A stretch of DNA of 64,000 nucleotides, taken from Mycobacterium sp. GA-1285 (lineage in GTDB: Bacteria; Actinomycetota; Actinomycetes; Mycobacteriales; Mycobacteriaceae). Each line of letters opens with the position of its first letter. The stretch's first letter is position 1. Below the pieces are notes generated by a model. The model saw only the letters and a program-made list of their open reading frames with translations, did not search any database and was not told where the DNA came from. Positions 31,034-39,624 of this stretch are shown here, piece by piece. Position numbers and translations under genes: made by a program. The stretch is from NCBI RefSeq assembly GCF_001499905.1, contig NZ_LQIS01000052.1, forward strand, positions 62,001 through 126,000, given 5' to 3'.

Positions 31034-31621
31034 GTGACTGACGACCCAGAAGTGGCCAACGAGCCGACCGAAGAGGCGGCGCCGCCGCGGCGACAGCTGC
31101 GTCTGCTGCTCTGCATTGCGGGAGTGGTGCTGGTCGCCGACATCGTCACCAAGGTCCTCGCGGTCAAACTGCTCACCCCGGGCCAACCTGTCTCGATCAT
31201 CGGTGACACGGTGACCTGGACCCTGGTGCGCAATTCGGGTGCGGCGTTTTCGATGGCCACCGGCTACACATGGGTGCTCACACTGATCGCCACCGGCGTC
31301 GTGATTGGGATCGTGTGGATGGGTCGGCGGCTGGTGTCACCGTGGTGGGCAATCGGGCTGGGCATGATCCTCGGCGGCGCACTCGGCAACCTCATCGACC
31401 GGTTCTTCCGCTCGCCCGGCCCACTCCAGGGGCACGTCGTGGACTTCCTGTCCATCGGATGGTGGCCGGTGTTCAACGTGGCCGATCCGTGCGTGGTCGG
31501 CGGGGCCATTCTTTTGGTGGGGCTGTCGCTGTTCGGGTTCGATTTCGATACCGTCGGGCGGCGCCAGCCGGGCGACGAATCAGACCCCGTCGGGCGGCGG
31601 AAGGCCGCCGAGGACGGCTAG
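31034..31621 (+). CDS. lspA: lipoprotein signal peptidase
   Basis: A 195-residue signal peptidase II that removes signal peptides from diacylglyceryl prolipoproteins in the membrane. It has four transmembrane helices, the RNSGAAFSM motif and the catalytic aspartates D122 (GNLIDRFF) and D151 (FNVADP). GTG 31034 is chosen by comparison with the mycobacterial N terminus (an acidic, Pro-rich tail before the first helix); a frame open from 30839 would read through the ansA remnant. The ribosome site is weak (GATGGTGAA). The pseudouridine synthase ATG follows the stop directly. Confidence 0.94.
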   Translation: MTDDPEVANEPTEEAAPPRRQLRLLLCIAGVVLVADIVTKVLAVKLLTPGQPVSIIGDTVTWTLVRNSGAAFSMATGYTWVLTLIATGVVIGIVWMGRRLVSPWWAIGLGMILGGALGNLIDRFFRSPGPLQGHVVDFLSIGWWPVFNVADPCVVGGAILLVGLSLFGFDFDTVGRRQPGDESDPVGRRKAAEDG

Positions 31622-32551
31622 ATGGCCGATCGGTCGCTTCCGGTCCCGGAGGGTCTGGCGGGAATGCGGGTCGACGCGGGCCTGGCGCGGCTGCTCGGCT
31701 TGTCGCGGACGGCCGCTGCGGCGCTCGCCGAAGGGGGCGGTGTCGAGATCGACGGTGCCCGTGCCGGCAAGTCCGACAAACTGACCGCGGGCGCGTGGCT
31801 GGACGTGCGGTTGCCCGAACCGCCCGCGCCAGTGGAGAACACGCCCGTCGACATCGATGGGATGGCGATCCTGTACTCCGACGAGGACATCGTCGCAGTG
31901 GACAAACCCCCCGGGGTAGCCGCGCACGCTACCGTCGGCTGGTCGGGTCCGACGGTGCTGGGCGGCCTGGCCGCCGCGGGCTTCCGGATCAGCACGTCGG
32001 GGATCCACGAGCGTCAGGGCATCGTGCACCGCCTCGACGTCGGCACCTCGGGTGTGATGGTCGTCGCGCTCTCGGAACGCGCGTATACGGTGCTCAAGCG
32101 GGCGTTCAAACAGCGCACCGTCGAGAAGCGCTATCACGCGCTGGTGCAAGGACATCCCGACCCGTCGAGCGGCACGATCGACGCACCCATCGGCCGTCAC
32201 CGCGGACATGACTGGAAGTTCGCGGTCACCGAGAACGGCAGGCACAGCGTCACCCATTACGACACCCTCGAGGCGCACCGCGCCGCGAGCCTGCTCGACA
32301 TCGAACTCGAAACCGGTCGTACACATCAGATCCGGGTGCATTTCGCCGCGCTGCACCATCCCTGCGTCGGTGACCTCACCTACGGCGCCGATCCCACGTT
32401 GGCCAGGCGGCTCAAGCTGGAGCGGCAGTGGCTGCACGCGCGATCGCTGGCCTTCACGCACCCCGCCGACGGGCGCAGCATCGAGATCACCAGCCCCTAC
32501 CCGGCCGATCTGCAACACGCGCTCGACGCGCTGCGCAACCACGAACTGTGA
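31622..32551 (+). CDS. RluA-family pseudouridine synthase (RluD-like)
   Basis: A 309-residue RNA-modifying enzyme. An N-terminal S4 domain (about 15-80, VDAGLARLLGLSRTAAAALAEG) precedes the RluA catalytic domain with HRLDVGTSG carrying the essential Asp, KRYHALVQGHP, and the C-terminal ETGRTHQIRVHFA motif. RluD-type enzymes modify helix 69 of 23S rRNA; the exact target cannot be read from the sequence. ATG 31622 abuts the lspA stop, and the lspA-rluD pairing is common across bacteria. Confidence 0.93.
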   Translation: MADRSLPVPEGLAGMRVDAGLARLLGLSRTAAAALAEGGGVEIDGARAGKSDKLTAGAWLDVRLPEPPAPVENTPVDIDGMAILYSDEDIVAVDKPPGVAAHATVGWSGPTVLGGLAAAGFRISTSGIHERQGIVHRLDVGTSGVMVVALSERAYTVLKRAFKQRTVEKRYHALVQGHPDPSSGTIDAPIGRHRGHDWKFAVTENGRHSVTHYDTLEAHRAASLLDIELETGRTHQIRVHFAALHHPCVGDLTYGADPTLARRLKLERQWLHARSLAFTHPADGRSIEITSPYPADLQHALDALRNHEL

Positions 32552-32800
32552 GCGCTTGCCGCTGGTGACGACGGGCCTGCCTGTTCTACGTGACGCGGCT
32601 CGTGATCGCGTCGCGGCTCAAGCGGCACCGCCATCCTGGACTGCGCGGCAGTGTCACATCGGTTGCCCATCCGGTGGCGGTGGCGGGCTTCTACACGTGG
32701 ATGGTCGACCAGGTGAGACGCCGGGATCTGGGCGCGGCGCGAAGACACGCATTTCCGACACGCCGGAACTGTCGGGCGCCGGTCATAGACTGGCCCTCCT
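32552..32800. other. 249-base intergenic region before dnaE1
   Basis: No convincing gene on either strand; a short open frame from 32590 runs into dnaE1 out of phase and has no ribosome site. Near its end, TAGACT (32786-32791) lies 9 bases before the dnaE1 ATG and is the likely -10 box, giving a leader of about 2 bases. In M. tuberculosis lprI, glbN, adhA and the frd genes separate these neighbours; I recognise no remnant of them. Confidence 0.5.
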
Positions 32801-35800
32801 ATGAGCCCTTCGGATTCGCGGTCGTTCGTGCACCTGCATAACCACACCGAGTACTCGATGCTGGACGGTGCCGCGAAGGTCAAGCCGATGCTCGCGGAGG
32901 CTCAGCGCCTCGAGATGCCCGCGATCGGGATGACCGATCACGGAAACATGTTCGGCGCCAGCGAGTTCTACAACTCCGCCACCGAGGCGGGGATCAAGCC
33001 GATCATCGGTGTCGAGGCGTACATCGCGCCGGGTTCACGCTTCGACACCAAGCGCATCCTGTGGGGCGATCCCAGCCAGAAGGGCGACGACGTTTCCGGC
33101 AGCGGGTCCTACACCCACATGACCATGGTGGCCGAGAACGCCACCGGGTTGCGCAACCTGTTCAAGCTGTCGTCGTTGGCCTCGTTCGAGGGTCAACTCG
33201 GCAAGTGGTCGCGGATGGACGGCGACCTGATCGCCGAGCACGCCGAGGGCATCATCGCCACCACCGGCTGCCCGTCGGGAGAGGTGCAGACCCGGCTGCG
33301 GCTCGGTCACTACGACGAGGCCGTGGCTGCGGCCGCCAAGTGGCGCGAGATCTTCGGCCCGGACAACTTCTTCCTGGAGTTGATGGACCACGGTCTCGAC
33401 ATCGAACGCCGAGTGCGCGAAGGGTTGCTCGACATCGGGCGCAAGCTCGGCATTCCGCCGCTTGCCACCAACGACTGCCATTACGTCACCCGCGACGCCG
33501 CCCAGAACCATGAGGCACTGCTGTGCGTCCAGACCGGCAAGACGCTGTCGGATCCAAACCGGTTCAAGTTCGACGGTGACGGCTACTTCCTCAAGACGGC
33601 CGCGGAGATGCGCGCGCTGTGGGATGACCAGGTGCCCGGGGCGTGTGACTCCACGCTGCTGATCGCCGAGCGGGTGTCGTCGTACGAAGATGTGTGGACG
33701 GTGCGCGACCGGATGCCGGTCTTCCCCGTGCCCGAGGGTCACACCCAGGAGTCCTGGCTGCGCCACGAGGTTCGCGCTGGGCTCGAGCGCCGGTTCGCCT
33801 CCGGTGAGGTACCGCAGGAGTACACCGATCGCGCCGATTACGAGATCAAGGTCATCTGCGACAAGGGCTACCCGTCGTACTTCCTGATCGTGGCCGACCT
33901 CATCAACTACGCGCGTTCGGTCGACATCCGGGTCGGGCCCGGTCGCGGGTCGGCCGCCGGATCGCTGGTCGCCTACGCGCTGGGCATCACCAACATCGAC
34001 CCGATTCCGTACGGGCTGCTGTTCGAGCGGTTTCTCAACCCCGAGCGCGTGTCCATGCCCGACATCGACATCGACTTCGACGACCGCCGCCGCGGTGAGA
34101 TGCTCCGGTACGCGGCCAACAAGTGGGGCAGCGACCGGGTGGCCCAGGTGATCACCTTCGGCACCATCAAGACCAAAGCGGCGCTGAAGGATTCGGCGCG
34201 CGTGCACTACGGCCAGCCGGGTTTCGCGATCGCCGACCGGATCACCAAGGCGCTGCCTCCGCCGATCATGGCAAAAGACATCCCGCTGTCGGGGATCACC
34301 GATCCCAACCACGAGCGTTACAAGGAGGCCGCCGAGGTCCGCGGCCTCATCGACACCGATCCCGACGTGCGCACCATCTACGAGACCGCGCGAGGACTCG
34401 AGGGTCTGGTGCGCAACGCCGGCGTACACGCCTGCGCGGTGATCATGAGCTCCGAACCGCTGATCGATGCGATCCCGCTCTGGAAACGTCCCCAGGACGG
34501 CGCGGTGATCACCGGCTGGGATTACCCGTCGTGCGAGGCCATCGGACTGCTGAAGATGGACTTCCTCGGGCTGCGCAACCTGACGATCATCGGTGACGCC
34601 CTGGACAACATCAGGGCCAACCGCGGGATCGAGCTCGACCTCGAATCGGTCTCACTCGACGACAAGGCGACCTACGAACTGCTGGGCCGCGGCGACACGC
34701 TCGGCGTGTTCCAGCTCGACGGTGGGCCGATGCGCGACCTGCTGCGCCGCATGCAGCCGACCGGGTTCGAGGACGTCGTCGCGGTGATCGCGCTGTACCG
34801 TCCCGGCCCGATGGGCATGAACGCCCACAACGACTATGCCGATCGCAAGAACGGCCGCCAGGCGATCAAGCCGATCCACCCGGAACTCGAGGAGCCGCTG
34901 CGCGAGATCCTCGCCGAGACCTACGGCCTGATCGTCTACCAAGAGCAGATCATGCGGATCGCGCAGAAGGTGGCCGGATACTCGCTGGCCCGAGCGGACA
35001 TTCTCCGAAAGGCCATGGGCAAGAAGAAGCGCGAAGTCCTGGAAAAGGAGTTCGAGGGCTTCTCCGAGGGCATGAAGTCCAACGGCTTCTCCGCCGGCGC
35101 GATCAAGGCGTTGTGGGACACGGTGCTGCCGTTCGCCGACTACGCGTTCAACAAGTCGCACGCGGCCGGGTACGGGCTCGTCTCGTATTGGACCGCCTAT
35201 CTGAAGGCCAACTATCCGGCCGAGTACATGGCCGGGCTGCTCACGTCGGTGGGTGACGACAAGGACAAGGCGGCGGTGTACCTGGCCGACTGCCGGAAAC
35301 TGGGCATCACCGTGCTGCCGCCGGACGTCAACGAGTCGGGGCTGAACTTCGCCTCGGTGGGGGAAGATATCCGCTACGGGCTGGGAGCGGTACGCAACGT
35401 CGGCGCCAACGTCGTTGCCTCGCTTATCGACACGCGCACCGAGAAGGGGAAGTACATCGACTTCTCCGACTACCTGAACAAGATCGAGATCGGCGCCTGC
35501 AACAAGAAGGTCACCGAGTCGCTGATCAAGGCCGGCGCGTTCGACTCGCTTGGGCATCCGCGCAAGGGGCTGTTCCTGATCCACACCGACGCCGTCGACT
35601 CCGTGCTCGGCACCAAGAAGGCCGAGGCGATGGGCCAGTTCGATCTGTTCGGCGGCGCCGACACGGCCACGGATGCGGTGTTCACCATCAAGGTGCCCGA
35701 CGAGGAGTGGGAGGACAAGCACAAACTCGCGCTGGAACGCGAGATGCTCGGCCTCTACGTGTCCGGTCATCCGCTCAACGGCATCGCACACCTGCTGGCC

Positions 35801-36346
35801 GCACAGGTCGATACCGCGATACCGGCCATCCTCGACGGCGACATCCCCAACGAGACCCAGGTCCGCGTCGGCGGCATCCTGGCGTCGGTGAACCGGCGGG
35901 TCAACAAGAACGGATTGCCTTGGGCTTCGGCACAATTGGAGGATCTGACGGGCGGCATCGAGGTGCTGTTCTTCCCGCAGACCTACTCGACGTTCGGCGG
36001 CGAGATCGCCGACGACGCCGTCGTGCTGATCGGCGCAAAGGTGGCGATCCGCGACGATCGGATCTCGCTGATCGCCAATGACCTTCTGGTGCCGGACTTC
36101 TCGAACGCACAACTGGATCGCCCGCTGGCGGTCAGCCTACCGACCCGGCAATGCACGGTCGACAAGGTGACCGCGCTCAAGCAGGTGCTGGCCCGCCATC
36201 CGGGCACCTCCCAGGTGCACCTGCGGTTGATCAGCGGGGAACGGATCACCACGTTGGAGCTGGACACCTCGTTGCGTGTGACGCCCTCGTCGGCCTTGAT
36301 GGGCGACCTCAAGGCCCTGCTGGGGCCCGGCTGTCTGGGCGGCTGA
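32801..36346 (+). CDS. dnaE1: DNA polymerase III alpha subunit DnaE1
   Basis: A 1181-residue replicative polymerase. The N-terminal PHP domain keeps the metal residues (VHLHNHTEYSMLDG), and in mycobacteria this domain is the proofreading exonuclease. The catalytic aspartates are in PDIDIDFDD (D421 and D423) with a third in the downstream palm. The finger/HhH region follows, then an OB fold and the clamp-binding segment QFDLFGG near residue 947. Length agrees with M. tuberculosis DnaE1 (1184), and no intein is inserted. Confidence 0.97.
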   Translation: MSPSDSRSFVHLHNHTEYSMLDGAAKVKPMLAEAQRLEMPAIGMTDHGNMFGASEFYNSATEAGIKPIIGVEAYIAPGSRFDTKRILWGDPSQKGDDVSGSGSYTHMTMVAENATGLRNLFKLSSLASFEGQLGKWSRMDGDLIAEHAEGIIATTGCPSGEVQTRLRLGHYDEAVAAAAKWREIFGPDNFFLELMDHGLDIERRVREGLLDIGRKLGIPPLATNDCHYVTRDAAQNHEALLCVQTGKTLSDPNRFKFDGDGYFLKTAAEMRALWDDQVPGACDSTLLIAERVSSYEDVWTVRDRMPVFPVPEGHTQESWLRHEVRAGLERRFASGEVPQEYTDRADYEIKVICDKGYPSYFLIVADLINYARSVDIRVGPGRGSAAGSLVAYALGITNIDPIPYGLLFERFLNPERVSMPDIDIDFDDRRRGEMLRYAANKWGSDRVAQVITFGTIKTKAALKDSARVHYGQPGFAIADRITKALPPPIMAKDIPLSGITDPNHERYKEAAEVRGLIDTDPDVRTIYETARGLEGLVRNAGVHACAVIMSSEPLIDAIPLWKRPQDGAVITGWDYPSCEAIGLLKMDFLGLRNLTIIGDALDNIRANRGIELDLESVSLDDKATYELLGRGDTLGVFQLDGGPMRDLLRRMQPTGFEDVVAVIALYRPGPMGMNAHNDYADRKNGRQAIKPIHPELEEPLREILAETYGLIVYQEQIMRIAQKVAGYSLARADILRKAMGKKKREVLEKEFEGFSEGMKSNGFSAGAIKALWDTVLPFADYAFNKSHAAGYGLVSYWTAYLKANYPAEYMAGLLTSVGDDKDKAAVYLADCRKLGITVLPPDVNESGLNFASVGEDIRYGLGAVRNVGANVVASLIDTRTEKGKYIDFSDYLNKIEIGACNKKVTESLIKAGAFDSLGHPRKGLFLIHTDAVDSVLGTKKAEAMGQFDLFGGADTATDAVFTIKVPDEEWEDKHKLALEREMLGLYVSGHPLNGIAHLLAAQVDTAIPAILDGDIPNETQVRVGGILASVNRRVNKNGLPWASAQLEDLTGGIEVLFFPQTYSTFGGEIADDAVVLIGAKVAIRDDRISLIANDLLVPDFSNAQLDRPLAVSLPTRQCTVDKVTALKQVLARHPGTSQVHLRLISGERITTLELDTSLRVTPSSALMGDLKALLGPGCLGG

Positions 36347-36349
36347 CGG

Positions 36350-37054
36350 TCAATTCAGAACGTTCACCGCTCGCGCGATGACGAGTCCGGCGGTGCCCAG
36401 TGCGACCGTCGCCTGCACCGTCATCATCATCTTGGCCCACCGGGCGAGCGGCATGGTGTCGGTCGGCGAGAAGGCCATCACGTTCGTCACGCTGACGTAG
36501 AGGTAGTCGACGAATGTGGGCCGCCAATCCGGTTCGGCCACATGGGGAGTCGTCATCTGCGGGAACAGGAAATCGGGATACGGCCGCTCTCCCGCGTGCC
36601 GCGCGAACGGCCCACCCCGGTCCAGCTGCCAGTACCAGATGCCGAACACGATCACGTTCGTCACGATGATCGAGGCGCCGCTGCCGAGCAGCACCGCCGC
36701 GTCGTTGCTTTCGTCACCGCTGAGGATGCCGACGGCCAGCACGACCGCGGACAGCGTGTTGTCGAGAGTGATCGCCGCCAACAGCACCCACGTGGCGTAC
36801 CGGCCGAAACGCGTGCGCCGGGTCATGACGCGCGGGTTGATTACCAGCAGCGCCAGCAGCAGAAGTCCTTCCAACAGCACCAGTGGCCAGCGGGGAACCA
36901 GCGTGTAGTTCTTCGGGATCGCGAGCTGCAGCGCCATGACGGCCACCACGGCGATCAGCACGGGCATGGTGCTCTCCGGATCGCCGCGCCGCAGCCAGGC
37001 CGGCGCGCGGTGTTGTTCCGGCGGTGATGCCATCACGTCATTCTCATGCGCCAC
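36350..37054 (-). CDS. DUF1345 integral membrane protein
   Basis: A 234-residue protein with about six hydrophobic segments. The family signature FVDYLYVSVTNVMAFSPTDTMPL lies at about 182-205. The function of DUF1345 proteins is not known. It converges on dnaE1 (3 bases) and diverges from the SRPBCC gene with 9 bases between. The start may be ATG 37054 or ATG 37033 (MASPPEQ); the shorter form leaves more room for a promoter. Confidence 0.85.
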   Translation of the reverse strand: MAHENDVMASPPEQHRAPAWLRRGDPESTMPVLIAVVAVMALQLAIPKNYTLVPRWPLVLLEGLLLLALLVINPRVMTRRTRFGRYATWVLLAAITLDNTLSAVVLAVGILSGDESNDAAVLLGSGASIIVTNVIVFGIWYWQLDRGGPFARHAGERPYPDFLFPQMTTPHVAEPDWRPTFVDYLYVSVTNVMAFSPTDTMPLARWAKMMMTVQATVALGTAGLVIARAVNVLN

Positions 37055-37063
37055 GATGGTCGT

Positions 37064-37477
37064 ATGGAGTCACGACACGTCAGCATCTGGATCGCCGCGA
37101 GCCCCGAGTCCGTCTACGAGTTCGCCGCGGATCCGCTGACGTGGCCGCGGTGGGCGGCGGGTCTCGCCGAGGGCGGGCTCCGCCAGACTCCGAGCGGTTG
37201 GGTGGCCGACTCACCGATGGGCGAGGTGACCGTCGAGTTCTCCCCGCGCAACGACCTCGGCGTGCTGGATCACGTGGTGCGTCTGCCGACCGGGGAAGCG
37301 GTCTACAACCCGATGCGGGTGCAGCCCTGGAGTGTGCCGACCGACGCCGACGAGGCGCACAGCGAGGTGCTGTTCAGCGTGCGCCGACGGTCCGGAATGA
37401 CCGACGAGGAGTTCGATGCCGACACCAAAGCGGTGGCCGCCGACCTGGCGACGCTGAAGAAACTGATCGAGGACTAG
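37064..37477 (+). CDS. SRPBCC (polyketide cyclase/START-like) family protein
   Basis: A 137-residue protein with the helix-grip fold: a first strand ESRHVSIWIAASPESVYEFAADPLTW typical of polyketide cyclase/AHSA1-like members, then WPRWAAGL and a long C-terminal helix (DLATLKKLIED). Such proteins bind small hydrophobic ligands. Nothing in the pocket or neighbours indicates which. ATG 37064 is used because it starts just before the first strand; ATG 37046 is an alternative with six more residues. Confidence 0.78.
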   Translation: MESRHVSIWIAASPESVYEFAADPLTWPRWAAGLAEGGLRQTPSGWVADSPMGEVTVEFSPRNDLGVLDHVVRLPTGEAVYNPMRVQPWSVPTDADEAHSEVLFSVRRRSGMTDEEFDADTKAVAADLATLKKLIED

Positions 37478-37704
37478 AGTCTCGTCGAGCACAGCGCGCT
37501 GAACGCCAGCCAAGTGACGGTTCCGACCGCGGCGCCGGCAAGCACCGCCGTAGCCGCCGTCGCGGTGGCGATCCCGACCACCAGCGTCACAAGCGCCCCA
37601 AGCACGAGGGCGAGCAACTTGTACGCCGGCCACGGCACACCCGCGACCGGTACGTCGCACGTCACGCGTGCGGCCGCCGTGCGGAAATTGCCTGCGGTGG
37701 TCAT
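37474..37704 (-). CDS. small two-helix membrane protein
   Basis: A 76-residue protein with two Ala/Val-rich transmembrane helices (about 28-50 and 52-72) after a polar N terminus (MTTAGNFRTAAARVTCD). ATG 37704 is supported by a TATCGT -10 box (37716-37711, minus) that ends 6 bases before it; a longer frame from 37797 would overlap the opposite gene. Its end overlaps the convergent SRPBCC gene by 4 bases. No family recognised. Confidence 0.6.
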   Translation of the reverse strand: MTTAGNFRTAAARVTCDVPVAGVPWPAYKLLALVLGALVTLVVGIATATAATAVLAGAAVGTVTWLAFSALCSTRL

Positions 37705-37710
37705 GGAAAC

Positions 37711-37784
37711 ACGATAACTCGTAACTGAGGTTTCGGCCAGCCGAAACGCCGGATCAGGGTAACGGATCCCTCGGGCTCTAAGCT
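37711..37784. promoter_or_regulatory. divergent leaderless promoters around an inverted repeat
   Basis: Minus-strand -10 box TATCGT (37716-37711) and plus-strand -10 box TAAGCT (37779-37784) each end 6 bases before an ATG. Between them GTTTCGGC, CA, GCCGAAAC (37730-37747) is a perfect 8-base inverted repeat. It could be a shared operator or a hairpin. Confidence 0.45.
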
Positions 37785-37790
37785 GGTGAG

Positions 37791-38228
37791 ATGCCACTTT
37801 CCGGAGAGTATGAACCCAGCCCGTGGGATTGGGTGAGAGAACACGCCGATCAGATCACGGAGTCCGGCACCACCGACGGTGTCGACATGAAAGGCAAGCC
37901 GCTCATCCTGCTGACCACCGTCGGCGCGAAGACAGGCAAGATCCGAAAGACTCCGCTGATGCGGGTCGAACACGACGGCCAGTACGCCGTCGTGGCGTCG
38001 TTGGGCGGCGCCCCGAAGAACCCGGTCTGGTACTACAACGTCAAGGCCAATCCGCGAGTGGAACTGCAGGACGGGGCGGTGACCAGGGAGTATGACGCGC
38101 GGGAGGTCACCGGCGACGAGAAGGCCGTCTGGTGGGAGCGCGCCGTCGAGGCATGGCCCGACTACGCCGAGTACCAGAAGAAGACCGACCGCGAGATCCC
38201 TGTGTTCGTACTGACCCCGATTTCTTGA
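37791..38228 (+). CDS. F420-dependent (Ddn-like) nitroreductase family protein
   Basis: A 145-residue member of the deazaflavin-dependent oxidoreductase family (FDOR-A), homologue of Rv1558. The split-barrel signature is MKGKPLILLTTVGAKTGKIR, KTPLMRVEHDGQYAVVAS, GGAPKNPVWYYNVKANP. Related proteins use reduced F420 to reduce quinones or nitro compounds such as pretomanid at the membrane. ATG 37791 follows a TAAGCT -10 box by 6 bases (leaderless). It precedes ilvA by 29 bases. Confidence 0.9.
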   Translation: MPLSGEYEPSPWDWVREHADQITESGTTDGVDMKGKPLILLTTVGAKTGKIRKTPLMRVEHDGQYAVVASLGGAPKNPVWYYNVKANPRVELQDGAVTREYDAREVTGDEKAVWWERAVEAWPDYAEYQKKTDREIPVFVLTPIS

Positions 38229-38257
38229 AAACCGCTGGTTGGTGGCACCATTGACCG

Positions 38258-39538
38258 GTGTCCGCTGAACTGAGTCAGAGCCCGAGGACTTCGCCGCTTC
38301 GCGCGGCGGATATCGACGAGGCCGCTCAGCGAATTGCGGACGTCGTGTTGCGCAGCCCGCTCGAGCTCAGCGAGAGGCTCTCGGACGCCACCGGCGCGAC
38401 GGTGTATCTGAAGCGTGAGGATCTGCAGCCCGTGCGGTCCTACAAGCTGCGGGGCGCGCACAACCTGCTGATGCAGTTGTCGCCCGACGAGCTGGCCGCC
38501 GGAGTGGTGTGCTCGTCGGCGGGCAACCACGCGCAGGGCTTCGCGATGGCGTGCCGTTCGATGGGGGTCCGCGGCCGGGTCTATGTGCCCCGCAAGACAC
38601 CGAAGCAGAAGCGCGACCGCATCCGCTACCACGGCCGCGAGTTCATCGAGTTGATCGTCGGCGGCAGGACCTACGACGATGCCGCGGCCGCCGCATGTGA
38701 AGACATCGCGCGCACGGGCGCGACCTTGGTGCCGCCGTACGACGACCTGCGCACGATGGCCGGCCAAGGAACGATCGCCACCGAGATCCTCGACCAGCTC
38801 GACGGGGAACCCGACCTCGTCGTCGTTCCGGTCGGCGGCGGCGGATGCATAGCCGGGATCACCACCTATCTGGTCGAACGCACGAGCGGCACCTCCGTGC
38901 TGGGAGTCGAGCCGGCGGGGGCGCCCGCGGTGATCGCGGCGCTGGCGGCGGGCGGACCCGTGACCATCGACGACGTCGACCAGTTCGTCGACGGTGCGGC
39001 GGTGAATCGCGCCGGAACGCTGCCGTACGCGGTGCTGGCCGCCGCCGGCGACATGGTGTCGATGACGACCGTCGACGAGGGCGCCGTTTGCACGGCGATG
39101 CTCGACCTGTACCAGAACGAGGGCATCATCGCCGAGCCGGCGGGAGCGCTGTCGGTGGCCGCGTTGATGGACGCAGACATCGAACCCGGATCGACTGTGG
39201 TGTGCGTGGTCTCGGGCGGGAACAACGACGTATCGCGATACGGCGAGGTGCTGGAGCGTTCGCTCGTGCACCTGGGCCTCAAGCACTATTTCCTGGTGGA
39301 CTTCCCGCAGGAACCGGGTGCGCTGCGCCGATTCCTCGACCAGGTCCTCGGCCCGAACGACGACATCACGTTGTTCGAGTACGTCAAGCGCAACAACCGC
39401 GACACCGGCGAGGCGCTGGTAGGGATCGAGCTGGGTTCGGCCACCGACTTCGAGGGCCTGCTCGAGCGGATGCGCGCATCGGATATCCACGTCGAGGCGC
39501 TGGAGCCGGGCTCACCGGCGTACCGCTACCTGCTGTAG
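38258..39538 (+). CDS. ilvA: threonine ammonia-lyase (threonine dehydratase)
   Basis: A 426-residue PLP enzyme converting threonine to 2-oxobutanoate, the first step to isoleucine. The PLP lysine is K63 (RSYKLRGAHNL), the phosphate cup is the Gly-rich VPVGGGGCIAGI, and an ACT-like regulatory domain occupies about 335-426 (HYFLVDFPQEPGALRRFLDQVLGPNDDI). A single ACT-like domain makes it shorter than E. coli IlvA (514) and like the actinobacterial enzyme. It starts at GTG 38258. Confidence 0.95.
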   Translation: MSAELSQSPRTSPLRAADIDEAAQRIADVVLRSPLELSERLSDATGATVYLKREDLQPVRSYKLRGAHNLLMQLSPDELAAGVVCSSAGNHAQGFAMACRSMGVRGRVYVPRKTPKQKRDRIRYHGREFIELIVGGRTYDDAAAAACEDIARTGATLVPPYDDLRTMAGQGTIATEILDQLDGEPDLVVVPVGGGGCIAGITTYLVERTSGTSVLGVEPAGAPAVIAALAAGGPVTIDDVDQFVDGAAVNRAGTLPYAVLAAAGDMVSMTTVDEGAVCTAMLDLYQNEGIIAEPAGALSVAALMDADIEPGSTVVCVVSGGNNDVSRYGEVLERSLVHLGLKHYFLVDFPQEPGALRRFLDQVLGPNDDITLFEYVKRNNRDTGEALVGIELGSATDFEGLLERMRASDIHVEALEPGSPAYRYLL

Positions 39539-39567
39539 TTGCGCGTCGGCGCCGCGCGCCCCCGCGT

Positions 39568-39624
39568 CGAAACTGAAGTTGTGCTCCACTTTTCGCGCCG
39601 AAGTAACGAAAAACTTCAGTTTCG
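39568..39624. repeat. palindromic repeat element, copy 1
   Basis: CGAAACTGAAGTT (39568-39580) and AACTTCAGTTTCG (39612-39624) form a perfect 13-bp stem around a 31-base loop. It lies between the convergent ends of ilvA and treZ and covers the treZ stop codon. A related element with altered but still pairing arms is at 51952-52008. No U-run follows, so it is not a classical terminator. Confidence 0.65.

Noticed and set aside
32590..32841. 83-codon open frame upstream of dnaE1
   Set aside because: It runs out of phase into dnaE1, has no ribosome site, and has no recognisable motif.
32801..36346. Intein in dnaE1
   Set aside because: The frame is continuous at normal length, and no intein start or end motifs interrupt the polymerase blocks.
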